Below are positions 42,379-50,508 of a stretch of DNA of 64,000 nucleotides, in pieces. The notes beneath the pieces are model-generated. The model was not told the origin of the DNA. It saw only the letters and a list, made by a program, of their open reading frames with translations, and made no database searches. Source of the stretch: Crocinitomix sp. (GTDB taxonomy: Bacteria > Bacteroidota > Bacteroidia > Flavobacteriales_D > Crocinitomicaceae); contig WTCE01000114.1 of assembly GCA_013138735.1 (NCBI GenBank), forward strand, positions 1 through 64,000. Direction: 5' to 3'. The translations under genes and the position numbers were made by a program. Positions within the stretch are counted from its first letter, which is position 1. Every line of letters starts with the position of its first letter.

Positions 42379-45168
42379 CTACATAGGCAAATGAGTAGCA
42401 AGAAATTGGCCCGTAAAGCTTGCCTCACATTTGGCAATCTCTTCAGGTGTTCCTTCAAATAATATATTGCCGCCGTGTATACCACCGCCTGGTCCAATAT
42501 CAATAATCCAGTCAGCACATTTTAATACTTCCGAATTGTGTTCAATTACTAAAACGGTATGTCCTCGTTTCACCAATTCATTAAAGGCAATGATTAGTTT
42601 ATCAATATCATGAAAGTGCAAACCAGTTGTAGGTTCATCAAAAATAAATAGGGCAGGGGTAACTTTACTTTTTCCTTTAGTTAGAAACGAAGCTAGTTTT
42701 ACCCGCTGTGCTTCACCACCTGACAAGGTGCTTGATGATTGTCCTAGTTTTAAATATCCCAATCCTAAATCAAATAAAGGTTGAATGCGATCAATAATTT
42801 TCTTCTGTACATTATCTGTCGCATCAAAAAAGGAAATAGCTTCCTCAATTGACATGTTCAAGATATCATTGATGTTTTTCTCTTTAAACTCAACCTCTAA
42901 TCCTTCAAGCGTATAACGTTTTCCTCTACATTCTTCACATTCCAACTTCACATCCGCCATAAATTGCATAGAGATTGTGATTTCACCCTCACCTTTGCAA
43001 ACTTCGCATCTTCCTCCCGGCACGTTGTACGAGAAAAACCCAGCCTTATAGCCACGTACTTTTGATAAATGTTGTTTTGTAAATAAATCACGGATATAAT
43101 CGAAGGCTTTGACATAAGTTGCCGGATTACTTCTAGATGAACGCCCAATTGGATTTTGATCGACCATTTCAACTTCTTCAATCCGTCTAATGTCCCCCGT
43201 CAACCCGTCAAATTCGCCAATTTTATTGCTAGACTTACCTAAAGCCTTTAACATGGCTGGATGAAAAATCTGTTTAATGAGTGTTGATTTTCCTGAACCA
43301 CTAACACCTGATACACATACCAAGCCGTGCAAAGGAATTTTTACGTCAATATTTTTTAAATTATTCTCGCGTGCACCTTTAATTAATATATGGCTATTCA
43401 ATCTGCGCCTTCTTTCCGGGACAGGAATCACCGTTTTACCAGTTAAATAATCGGCCGTTAAGCTGTTTTTCGCTTTCAATAATTGTTTATGCGTGCCTTG
43501 AAAAACAATTTCTCCACCAAATAGCCCTGCTTTTGGTCCCAAATCTATTATTTGGTCAGCTGCACGCATTATTTCTTCTTCATGCTCAACAACAATAACT
43601 GTATTGCCAACATCTCGTAATCGATTTAGAATTGTAATTAAACGTTTAGTATCTCTAGGGTGCAAACCAATACTTGGTTCATCTAAGATATACATGGAAC
43701 CCACCAAACTACTTCCTAATGATGTAGCCAAATTTATCCGCTGAGATTCACCACCTGATAAAGTGGCTGATTGTCTGTTGAGTGTTAAATAACCCAATCC
43801 TACATCATTTAAATAACCTAGGCGGTTTCCAATTTCTAATAGAAGTCTGCTTGCAATCTCTTTCTGATAGCGGTCTAATTTTAAGGATTTAAATAATACC
43901 GCTAATTCATCAACCGGAAGAATTAAGAAATCGCTTAAGTTGTGACCGTCAATTTTTACATAGTTTGTTTCTTTTCGCAAACGTGTTCCACGGCAGTCAG
44001 GACATTTTGTTTTTCCACGATAGCGGGAAAGCATAATGCGATAATGAATTTTATAGGACTTAGATTGTAAAAACTGAAAGAAGGCAAACAAACCTTTCGC
44101 GCGTCCGTTGCCATTCCAAAGTAAATCTAATTCAGCTTCGGTTAATTCAGAGTAGGGGCGGTGAATAGGAAAATCAAAATCTGCAGCAACTGCAATGAGT
44201 TGATCTCTCCATTTGCGCATTTTTTCTCCTCTCCAAGGTGCAATCGCATCTTCAAAAAGGCTTAATGTTTTATCTGGGACGACTAAATTAGGATCAATTC
44301 CAATTGTACTTCCATATCCTTCACAGGTTTTACAGGCGCCGTACGGATTATTAAAGGTGAAAAAATTGATGGATGGTTCTATATATTCCACACCATCCAA
44401 TTCAAATTTATTTGAAAAGTCAAGCTTGCTTTGGGCATCCACTTGATACACCACACAAGTTCCATAACCTTCGTAAAACGCCGTTTGTATTGAATCGGCT
44501 AAACGTGAATCATAATCCTCATCATTGTTTTGGTGTTTCAAGCGATCGACAATAATAAAACTGTCATTCGCTAAATAAGCTTTAGGGTCTAATGCATCAA
44601 GATCAAATGATTCATCACCAATTAAAACTTTGGTAAATCCTTGTGAAAGTAATGTTTCGGCCGCTTTTTCAGCTTTTACTCCTTCTTTTATTAACCATGG
44701 AGCAAGAATCATGAATTTGGCTCCAACCTTAAATTCATGCACATAATTGACAACATCAGTTACCGCGTGTTTCTTAACCTCTTCACCCGTTGTTGGACTA
44801 TAGGTTTTACCAATCCGTGCAAATAATACTTTAAGGTAATCGTAAATCTCAGTTACAGTACCTAAGGTAGAGCGCGGATTTTTAGAAATTACTTTTTGTT
44901 CTATCGCAATTGCAGGTGAAATTCCTTTTATTGAATCAACATCTGGTTTATCTAATTTACCTAAAAACTGACGTGCATAAGAAGATAAACTTTCAACATA
45001 TCGACGTTGTCCTTCTGCAAAGAGCGTGTCAAATGCTAAAGAACTTTTACCCGAGCCAGACAAACCAGTGATCACAACAAATTCATTATGAGGAATTGTT
45101 ACGGATACATTTTTAAGATTATGTACCCTTGCCCCAGTAATTTCTATTGCTTTTTTAGTTTGACTCAT
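42379..45168 (-). CDS. uvrA: Excinuclease ABC subunit A
   Basis: 929 residues from ATG at 45168 (a second ATG at 45180 gives four more). Two ABC halves: Walker A GLSGSGKSS near the N terminus and GVSGSGKSTLIKQ in the second half, with LSGGE signatures twice (LSGGESQRINLATSL and LSGGEAQRVKLA) and zinc-finger cysteines (CPDCRGTRL; CEVCKGEG and CEECRGKR). UvrA recognises bulky lesions and loads UvrB. Monocistronic, preceded by a 590-base non-coding region. Confidence 0.97.
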   Translation of the reverse strand: MSQTKKAIEITGARVHNLKNVSVTIPHNEFVVITGLSGSGKSSLAFDTLFAEGQRRYVESLSSYARQFLGKLDKPDVDSIKGISPAIAIEQKVISKNPRSTLGTVTEIYDYLKVLFARIGKTYSPTTGEEVKKHAVTDVVNYVHEFKVGAKFMILAPWLIKEGVKAEKAAETLLSQGFTKVLIGDESFDLDALDPKAYLANDSFIIVDRLKHQNNDEDYDSRLADSIQTAFYEGYGTCVVYQVDAQSKLDFSNKFELDGVEYIEPSINFFTFNNPYGACKTCEGYGSTIGIDPNLVVPDKTLSLFEDAIAPWRGEKMRKWRDQLIAVAADFDFPIHRPYSELTEAELDLLWNGNGRAKGLFAFFQFLQSKSYKIHYRIMLSRYRGKTKCPDCRGTRLRKETNYVKIDGHNLSDFLILPVDELAVLFKSLKLDRYQKEIASRLLLEIGNRLGYLNDVGLGYLTLNRQSATLSGGESQRINLATSLGSSLVGSMYILDEPSIGLHPRDTKRLITILNRLRDVGNTVIVVEHEEEIMRAADQIIDLGPKAGLFGGEIVFQGTHKQLLKAKNSLTADYLTGKTVIPVPERRRRLNSHILIKGARENNLKNIDVKIPLHGLVCVSGVSGSGKSTLIKQIFHPAMLKALGKSSNKIGEFDGLTGDIRRIEEVEMVDQNPIGRSSRSNPATYVKAFDYIRDLFTKQHLSKVRGYKAGFFSYNVPGGRCEVCKGEGEITISMQFMADVKLECEECRGKRYTLEGLEVEFKEKNINDILNMSIEEAISFFDATDNVQKKIIDRIQPLFDLGLGYLKLGQSSSTLSGGEAQRVKLASFLTKGKSKVTPALFIFDEPTTGLHFHDIDKLIIAFNELVKRGHTVLVIEHNSEVLKCADWIIDIGPGGGIHGGNILFEGTPEEIAKCEASFTGQFLATHLPM

Positions 45169-45321
45169 GAAGTTGTGCATTTATGTTCGTCGAATTCACC
45201 AAAGATAAAGTTTATATCTCCAAAATACGTGTCATTAATTCAAATAATTTGAATGGATTTTAACGGCCTTAGAACGCTTTGTTTTACATCATTCTATACA
45301 ATGCATTCTTAATTAGTGCTT

Positions 45322-45342
45322 CGCTGGGTTTGTAATCTTGCG
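45322..45342 (+). repeat. Dispersed 21-bp hairpin, copy C
   Basis: CGCTGGGTT-TGT-AATCTTGCG, one to two mismatches in a 9-bp stem; related to copies at 13957 and 20675. Confidence 0.65.
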
Positions 45343-45618
45343 ATACAAACACTTTATCCTTAAGTCTCAAAAGTTTTCTGAATTGGACAGTTATTGCACC
45401 GCTCTTGCCGATTTATTGGTACATTCTATTTTTTTTCACAATAAAAACGATTCGTTTAAAAACCTTGATACTAAAGGGAAACAAACATGTAACCAAACAA
45501 TAAAAAGCGGTTATAGAATAATAATTTACGTGTTTTAAACAATATTTAACACTAAAGTAGCGTTATACTACAATAGAATCAATAACCACTACCGTTTAAA
45601 ACCTAAAGCAGATTAAAT

Positions 45619-45649
45619 TTTGCATTGTAAATGATTTATCATATATTTG
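45619..45649 (+). promoter_or_regulatory. Bacteroidota promoter (TTTG / TATATTTG)
   Basis: TTTG at 45619-45622 and TATATTTG at 45642-45649 with a 19-base spacer, the best match in the window to the phylum consensus. It lies 107 bases before the ECF sigma ATG. Confidence 0.7.
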
Positions 45650-45756
45650 GGTTTAAGAACAACTAAAATATTTGTGTATAAGATATAAGATTACTCTTTG
45701 AATTTGAAATGAAAATCACACGGCACATGTTTGCTGTGTATTAAAACGAGTAACTT

Positions 45757-46353
45757 ATGGCAAATATAGTTCTGTCTGATAAAGACTTAATACGTTCGTA
45801 TTTAGAAGGAAACGAAAAATCATTCGAGAAATTATTGTTACGTAACAAAGATCGTATCTTCGGATATATCATATCAAAAGTGCGTAACCAAAATTTAGCA
45901 AATGATATTTTTCAAGACGTCTTCATTAAAGTAATTAAAACGTTAAAGAATGGATCTTATAATGAAGAAGGCAAATTCCTTCCTTGGGTGTTAACCATTT
46001 CGCATAATATGATTGTTGATCATTTTCGACGTTCTAATAAAATGCAAATGATTTCTGAATCAAGTTCTAAAAGTGATGATTACAACATTTTCTCTGTGTT
46101 GAAATTAACAGACAAGAACGTTGAAGATACAATCATCAAAGATCAAATAGAAGCAGACGTTGTTAAATTAGTAGAATACCTACCAAATGAACAACGAGAT
46201 GTATTAAAAAATAGAATTTTTAAAGGAATGTCTTTTAAAGATATTGCGGATAAAGAAGATATTAGCATCAATACGGCGCTCGGTAGAATGCGCTACGCCT
46301 TGATTAACCTAAGAAAATTGGTTGACAAGCATCAAGTGAGTATTACCGCGTAA
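45757..46353 (+). CDS. ECF RNA polymerase sigma factor
   Basis: 198 residues. Region 2 (NEKSFEKLLLRNKDRIFGYI, LANDIFQDVFIKVIKTL) and region 4 (LPNEQRDVLKNRIFKGMSFK, ISINTALGRMRYALINLRKL) are complete. This flavobacterial subgroup with a NTALGRMRYALINLRK helix is housekeeping-like and not followed by a classical anti-sigma gene. Two micro-ORFs lie just downstream. Target promoters unknown. Confidence 0.92.
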   Translation: MANIVLSDKDLIRSYLEGNEKSFEKLLLRNKDRIFGYIISKVRNQNLANDIFQDVFIKVIKTLKNGSYNEEGKFLPWVLTISHNMIVDHFRRSNKMQMISESSSKSDDYNIFSVLKLTDKNVEDTIIKDQIEADVVKLVEYLPNEQRDVLKNRIFKGMSFKDIADKEDISINTALGRMRYALINLRKLVDKHQVSITA

Positions 46354-46435
46354 CGGGAATACTAGCAAATAGGTTGGGTCGATTGTGAAAAAAAATCAAT
46401 TTTTTTTTGATTGTCATACAATAATCACCCATGAA

Positions 46436-46495
46436 ATGAGTTTATCTAATAAACAAATTGAAAAATTAGCCTATGATGAAAATCTACACAAATAA
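46436..46495 (+). CDS. 19-residue micro-ORF (possible leader peptide)
   Basis: From ATG 46436: MSLSNKQIEKLAYDENLHK and stop, 82 bases after the sigma stop. It overlaps the start of the 55-residue ORF in another frame. Low confidence that it is translated. Confidence 0.3.
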   Translation: MSLSNKQIEKLAYDENLHK

Positions 46496-46640
46496 GTCAA
46501 CAACTTCTAATGAAACAGTAAAAGCGCCAGATTCGGTTGTCATTGACAACATTCTGAACTTTTCTAAATCACTGGAAGTATTGCAATTAGCAAAATCCGA
46601 TAAGGGTAAAAAGAATAATATTGAAATAATTTTAAATTAA
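46473..46640 (+). CDS. Small protein encoded downstream of the ECF sigma gene
   Basis: 55 residues from ATG at 46473 (or 46476). It opens MMKIYTNKSTTSNETVKAPD and continues with a helix (VVIDNILNFSKSLEVLQLAK) and a short basic end. Similar short NILNFSKSLEV-type proteins follow this sigma subgroup in some flavobacteria to my recollection. It ends about 20 bases before a perfect terminator, which makes a real transcript very likely. Could act on the sigma factor; that is only an inference. Confidence 0.6.
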   Translation: MMKIYTNKSTTSNETVKAPDSVVIDNILNFSKSLEVLQLAKSDKGKKNNIEIILN

Positions 46641-46660
46641 GATAATTTTAATTTAAAAAA

Positions 46661-46696
46661 AGCCCTGTCCGTCAACTGACGGACAGGGCTTTTTTT
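46661..46696 (+). terminator. Perfect 14-bp terminator
   Basis: AGCCCTGTCCGTCA (46661-46674) and its complement (46677-46690) with a two-base loop, A-run before and seven T after. Bidirectional in form. A related hairpin ends the next gene at 47214. Confidence 0.92.
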
Positions 46697-46773
46697 ATGC
46701 CGTTTCACCTCCCTTGCGCGGAGGAAGCACAAATCCACTCTCATCCAGAAATTCAGAATGTAATATTTGGTAC

Positions 46774-47142
46774 ATGTTAGACTTAAATTTAAAATTCTCA
46801 AAATATTACGGAATAGCGCTGTTCCTTGTTATTATTTCATCTTGCACATATAGTGATGGAGATTGGGGCGCAACTGTCGGGAATTGTGATGAAATCTGTG
46901 CCGTCTACTATTCAGCTGAGCTAGAATTAAGGAAGAATAAAAAGCTAAAGAGTCTTGATTTTCCAAACGAAGAAATTCGAAGGGCGCATGTTAAAGAAAT
47001 AGAAAACGGCCATAGCATAAATTCATGGTTTACTTTCTGCAATGAGAAAAGTGATACCATCACCAATAAGTTTTCATGCGAAGTTTATTATGATATGAAG
47101 AAAATTGGGTACGTCGTGAAAAATTTGGAAATCATAAATTAA
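46774..47142 (+). CDS. Small lipoprotein
   Basis: 122 residues from ATG at 46774; an upstream in-frame start at 46714 would run through the terminator region and is rejected. The leader KYYGIALFLVIISSC ends in a lipobox. The mature part has five cysteines (NCDEIC, FTFC, FSC) and a strand-rich end (CEVYYDMKKIGYVVKNLEI). It lies between two terminators, so it is monocistronic. Function unknown. Confidence 0.6.
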   Translation: MLDLNLKFSKYYGIALFLVIISSCTYSDGDWGATVGNCDEICAVYYSAELELRKNKKLKSLDFPNEEIRRAHVKEIENGHSINSWFTFCNEKSDTITNKFSCEVYYDMKKIGYVVKNLEIIN

Positions 47143-47213
47143 TACTAAAAAAGCAAGCAGTGCCCGAGCAGTCGAGATTTGACTTGAAAAACAATTAGCT
47201 GAATAAAAAAAAA

Positions 47214-47244
47214 GCCCAAACCCGTCAGCTGACGGACAGGGCAT
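47214..47244. terminator. Imperfect terminator related to that at 46661
   Basis: CCGTCAG/CTGACGG (47222-47235) plus GCCC/GGGC outer pairs. The CTGACGGACAGGGC right arm is shared with the 46661 terminator. It lies between the plus-strand lipoprotein gene and the minus-strand DUF5606 gene; a long A-run on its left gives a T-run on the minus strand. Confidence 0.8.
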
Positions 47245-47268
47245 TATTTTATCAGTATGTGTTTTCGA

Positions 47269-47697
47269 TTACTCTTCTTCCGAAGAGGTTTCTTTATCAG
47301 TAGCAGCTTCTTCTTCTTTTACAATATAGCCTTTGGCAACTAGGATGTTATACCATTGAAATATTTTTTTAATATCTGAATTGTAAACACGATCTTCGTC
47401 AAAGTCAGGCAAGAATGTCGTTAATTCTTCACGTAGTGCAGTAGCACTTTCTTTATGACTAATAGAAGCCGCGTAATTTGCTTTTTCCGCTAGTTTGTCA
47501 TAAACATCTGAAAGTGGAACATCCTCTTCATAAGTGTAGATGCTAATGTCCTCTAAGGCAGAAATTTTTTCGCTCGCAAAAGCAGGGAATTTTTTTCCCG
47601 AATCTAAAGATTCAACAATAATATTGTTTCTTCCTTGGGCAGAAACTTTGTATAGTCCAGGTTTACCTGATATGGCAATTAATCCTTTTAAATTCAT
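47269..47697 (-). CDS. DUF5606 family protein
   Basis: 142 residues. It follows the DUF5606 pattern: an opening strand set LKGLIAISGKPGLYKVSAQG, then NIIVESLDSGKKFPAF and ISALEDISIYTYEEDVPL, followed by a helical half and an acidic tail (EEEAATDKETSSEEE). The N-terminal half resembles an SH3-like barrel. Common in Bacteroidota; function unknown. Cytoplasmic. Confidence 0.85.
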   Translation of the reverse strand: MNLKGLIAISGKPGLYKVSAQGRNNIIVESLDSGKKFPAFASEKISALEDISIYTYEEDVPLSDVYDKLAEKANYAASISHKESATALREELTTFLPDFDEDRVYNSDIKKIFQWYNILVAKGYIVKEEEAATDKETSSEEE

Positions 47698-47793
47698 TCT
47701 TTCAATTTTCAGTTTTAATATGTGGTTGGCAAAAATAAAAAATTATTGATTCAGTAGCTTTAAGTATGGAGGTAATTGTGCGATATTATGCAA

Positions 47794-50352
47794 TTATTGC
47801 TTTATTAGTTTGAAACTTTTAAAGTTATTGTCGTAATACAAACTCATCAAATAAATACCACTTTCCGCACCAGACATATCTACAGAGATGAAAAGATCAT
47901 CTTCTGCAATATCTGAATGGTTATAAACCAGCTTACCAGACATATCTGTAATCACAAGATTTACGTTAACAAAATCGCTTTTAATGATATGGAATTCATT
48001 GATGAAAGGATTCGGAAGAATAATGAATTCATTCTTTGTTAATTCTAATATTTGTGTTTGATCAACATAAACAATATCTGAAAAATAAGAACATCCTTCG
48101 GCACTGAAAACTTGCACTGAATAATAACCTGTTGTATCTGGATTATGGTACTGCGCATTCGAACCGTCAATTGGAATACCACTATAATACCAAATAAAAG
48201 AATCTGCTGGAACAGTGATTAAACCACCACCAATAACATTAATTGTTGGAAAAAGCGGTAAAGTACCTTTCACCACATGGATCGTATCAGAATAACCAAT
48301 ACATCCTTGCGCATTTGATACCATTGTATAAACATCAGCTGTTTCGTCTAGTTCAAGTTCACTCGTTGTTTCGCCATTAAACCATGAATAATTATCAAAT
48401 GTGCCTTCTGCTGTTATAAAGACAGCCGGATCATCACAAATTAGTGTGTCACCTAATAAAGAGACTTGAACATTTGTTTCGTTTAACAATTGGAATGCAT
48501 TAACCTTTCCATAGCCATAAGCGTTATTAGGTGTTTCCATTGTAAATAAATCTTCATAAGCATTATCATGCAAATCATCTAAAAAGTCTTGATACGTTGA
48601 AGTGGGGCATTTTTCTAAATACAAAGCAGCAATACCCGCAATAATAGGAGACGCCATTGAGGTTCCTCCATTTCGCACATGTTGTCCGCCTTCGGCTAAC
48701 ATACTTGGATTAGAGATAACTAATGAAGCCGATAACCATAGTGGACAAGCACTCATTACACCATCACCAGTTGCTGCAACGTCAGGTTTTGTTACGCCTC
48801 TTCTATTAGGCCCCTTACTTGAATTTGGACTTAATTGCCCAGGAGGAACGCCTCCTAAAATATAAGGTTCACCTTCAGAATCAATATAATCATATTGGTT
48901 TTTAAAATTTCCTACAGTAACTACTTTCGGCGAGCAAGTCCAAGAACTTACAATGGTAGAAAGTGTATCGGGCATTATATAAAATTCCATTGGAGCATAG
49001 TCAATTGGGCTAGGTAACCCTTCGCTAACAATATCCGAAGCGCCTAACCAAGCTCCAGACCAAATATCAAATTCTCCAGTTCCTGTAGTTTCTAATCTAA
49101 AAAAGTAGTTCGCAGAATCAGGATCAAGCATAGCCATTTCTACATGGTAAACACCATTTATTTCTTCGCAATAAAACTCAACTGGCGATATGGCGTTTCC
49201 GTCCGCCCAAATCGTATCATAGGTTGTTGTTCCTAAAAGTGATTCAATCGTATAAAATGCCGTTCGTCCTCTGAATTCAAAATCAGGATCAACTTTATCT
49301 GCACCAAATGCAAATTCAACATCCTTAAAGTCTAAAGTGTCTGCCCATAAATCAAAATAAGTTGCTGGCACACCATAAGCTGAAGTTGGATTCACTTCAA
49401 ACCAACAGAATGACGTGTCTGCATCCACCACATTTTTTAAATGGTATTTACCCTGTGCACCTGAATTTCCAGCTGCGGCAACTACAATCCTTCCTGGTAA
49501 GTCATCCAATAAACTGTCAATTACCATAGAGGCCGGGTCGGTTCCATCATGACTGCCCCAATAAGTTCCAACACTGGTATTGACAATGGCAGGTTTACCC
49601 AAGGTGTCCGCCATGGAAAAAATGAAATCTATAGCATCTGCAACAGTAAGCGTCCAATTGGCTAAACCAAAATTGGTTTCAACTATTATAATGTCTGATT
49701 CTGGCGCAACACCTTTGTGTGTTCCAGTTGCTCTTCCATTTCCAGATCCTGCCCCTGAAACTGTCGTTCCGTGCGCACTTCCGTCTGAAGAACCACAAAT
49801 GTCGGCGTCAATATCTTCATTGTTCCACAATTGACCATATCCATATTTAACAGGAGTCCTTACTTCATCATAGCCTAAACTATGGTCCCAATAATAGAGA
49901 ACACGTGAGGTTCCATCTTCATTTATAAAATCTTCATGATAATAATCAATGCCGGTATCGATATACCCAATAATAACATCATTTCCTGTAAATTCACTTA
50001 TTAGAGGAGCGTTACCATTATGTACACTATCAATATTTTGAACAATCCGCATGGTATCGTTCATTAAAACTGGTTGAGCGGGGTTAAAGTAAATCTGGTC
50101 TACAATACCGTCTTCCATTAAATTGCCTAAGACACTTGGCGTGCAATAAATATAATGCCAATCGCCCGTTTGATATTTGTAAAGAACATCTTTGTCCGCT
50201 ATTAAATGGCGCGATTTTCCTTTAACTGCAAAATTGGTAGGGGTTGTACTGAATTCACTTTTATACTGACGATACGAAATACTTTCACCATCTATTTGAG
50301 CGTACGTGAAGCACGCGCTCAATAAAAATAAGAAGAGTATATAAACTTTCAT
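47794..50352 (-). CDS. Secreted S8 subtilisin-like protease with T9SS sorting tail
   Basis: 852 residues. Signal peptide MKVYILFLFLLSACFTYAQ. The subtilase triad is intact: D132 (IGYIDTGID), H194 (SAHGTTVSG) and S565 (GGTSMASPI), with the oxyanion Asn region AAAGNSG. Between H and S lies an inserted beta domain of about 120 residues. After about residue 625 come immunoglobulin-like repeats with PKD-type spacing. The last ~75 residues (ILPNPFINEFHI, GKLVYN, GIYLMSLYY, FKLIKQ) form a type A T9SS C-terminal domain, so it is exported across the outer membrane and surface-anchored. Divergent from another S8 protease. Confidence 0.93.
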   Translation of the reverse strand: MKVYILFLFLLSACFTYAQIDGESISYRQYKSEFSTTPTNFAVKGKSRHLIADKDVLYKYQTGDWHYIYCTPSVLGNLMEDGIVDQIYFNPAQPVLMNDTMRIVQNIDSVHNGNAPLISEFTGNDVIIGYIDTGIDYYHEDFINEDGTSRVLYYWDHSLGYDEVRTPVKYGYGQLWNNEDIDADICGSSDGSAHGTTVSGAGSGNGRATGTHKGVAPESDIIIVETNFGLANWTLTVADAIDFIFSMADTLGKPAIVNTSVGTYWGSHDGTDPASMVIDSLLDDLPGRIVVAAAGNSGAQGKYHLKNVVDADTSFCWFEVNPTSAYGVPATYFDLWADTLDFKDVEFAFGADKVDPDFEFRGRTAFYTIESLLGTTTYDTIWADGNAISPVEFYCEEINGVYHVEMAMLDPDSANYFFRLETTGTGEFDIWSGAWLGASDIVSEGLPSPIDYAPMEFYIMPDTLSTIVSSWTCSPKVVTVGNFKNQYDYIDSEGEPYILGGVPPGQLSPNSSKGPNRRGVTKPDVAATGDGVMSACPLWLSASLVISNPSMLAEGGQHVRNGGTSMASPIIAGIAALYLEKCPTSTYQDFLDDLHDNAYEDLFTMETPNNAYGYGKVNAFQLLNETNVQVSLLGDTLICDDPAVFITAEGTFDNYSWFNGETTSELELDETADVYTMVSNAQGCIGYSDTIHVVKGTLPLFPTINVIGGGLITVPADSFIWYYSGIPIDGSNAQYHNPDTTGYYSVQVFSAEGCSYFSDIVYVDQTQILELTKNEFIILPNPFINEFHIIKSDFVNVNLVITDMSGKLVYNHSDIAEDDLFISVDMSGAESGIYLMSLYYDNNFKSFKLIKQ

Positions 50353-50508
50353 ATACGCAGGTTTAATCTATAGACGTACAAATGTAGTAAATGGTTTAGG
50401 ATATTTGACATTATTTTTAGAACGGTTAAGCGCACTTTCGACCTTTTGTGTATTTGTCATCATACTTTTAAAAGTTTTCTTGTACTTTTATCCAAATAAA
50501 TTTAACAT

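Larger units (their letters stand above)
45169..45756. other. Intergenic region upstream of an ECF sigma gene
   Basis: 588 bases. It contains hairpin copy C (45322-45342) and a promoter at 45619-45649. An open frame at 45338-45538 lacks protein character. Otherwise AT-rich; nothing else recognised. Confidence 0.5.

Noticed and set aside
42219-42518. 99-codon frame at the end of uvrA on the same strand
   Set aside because: Overlaps uvrA in another frame and looks like noise.
45338-45538. 66-codon frame upstream of the ECF sigma gene
   Set aside because: Begins in the dispersed hairpin and has no recognisable protein features or plausible start.
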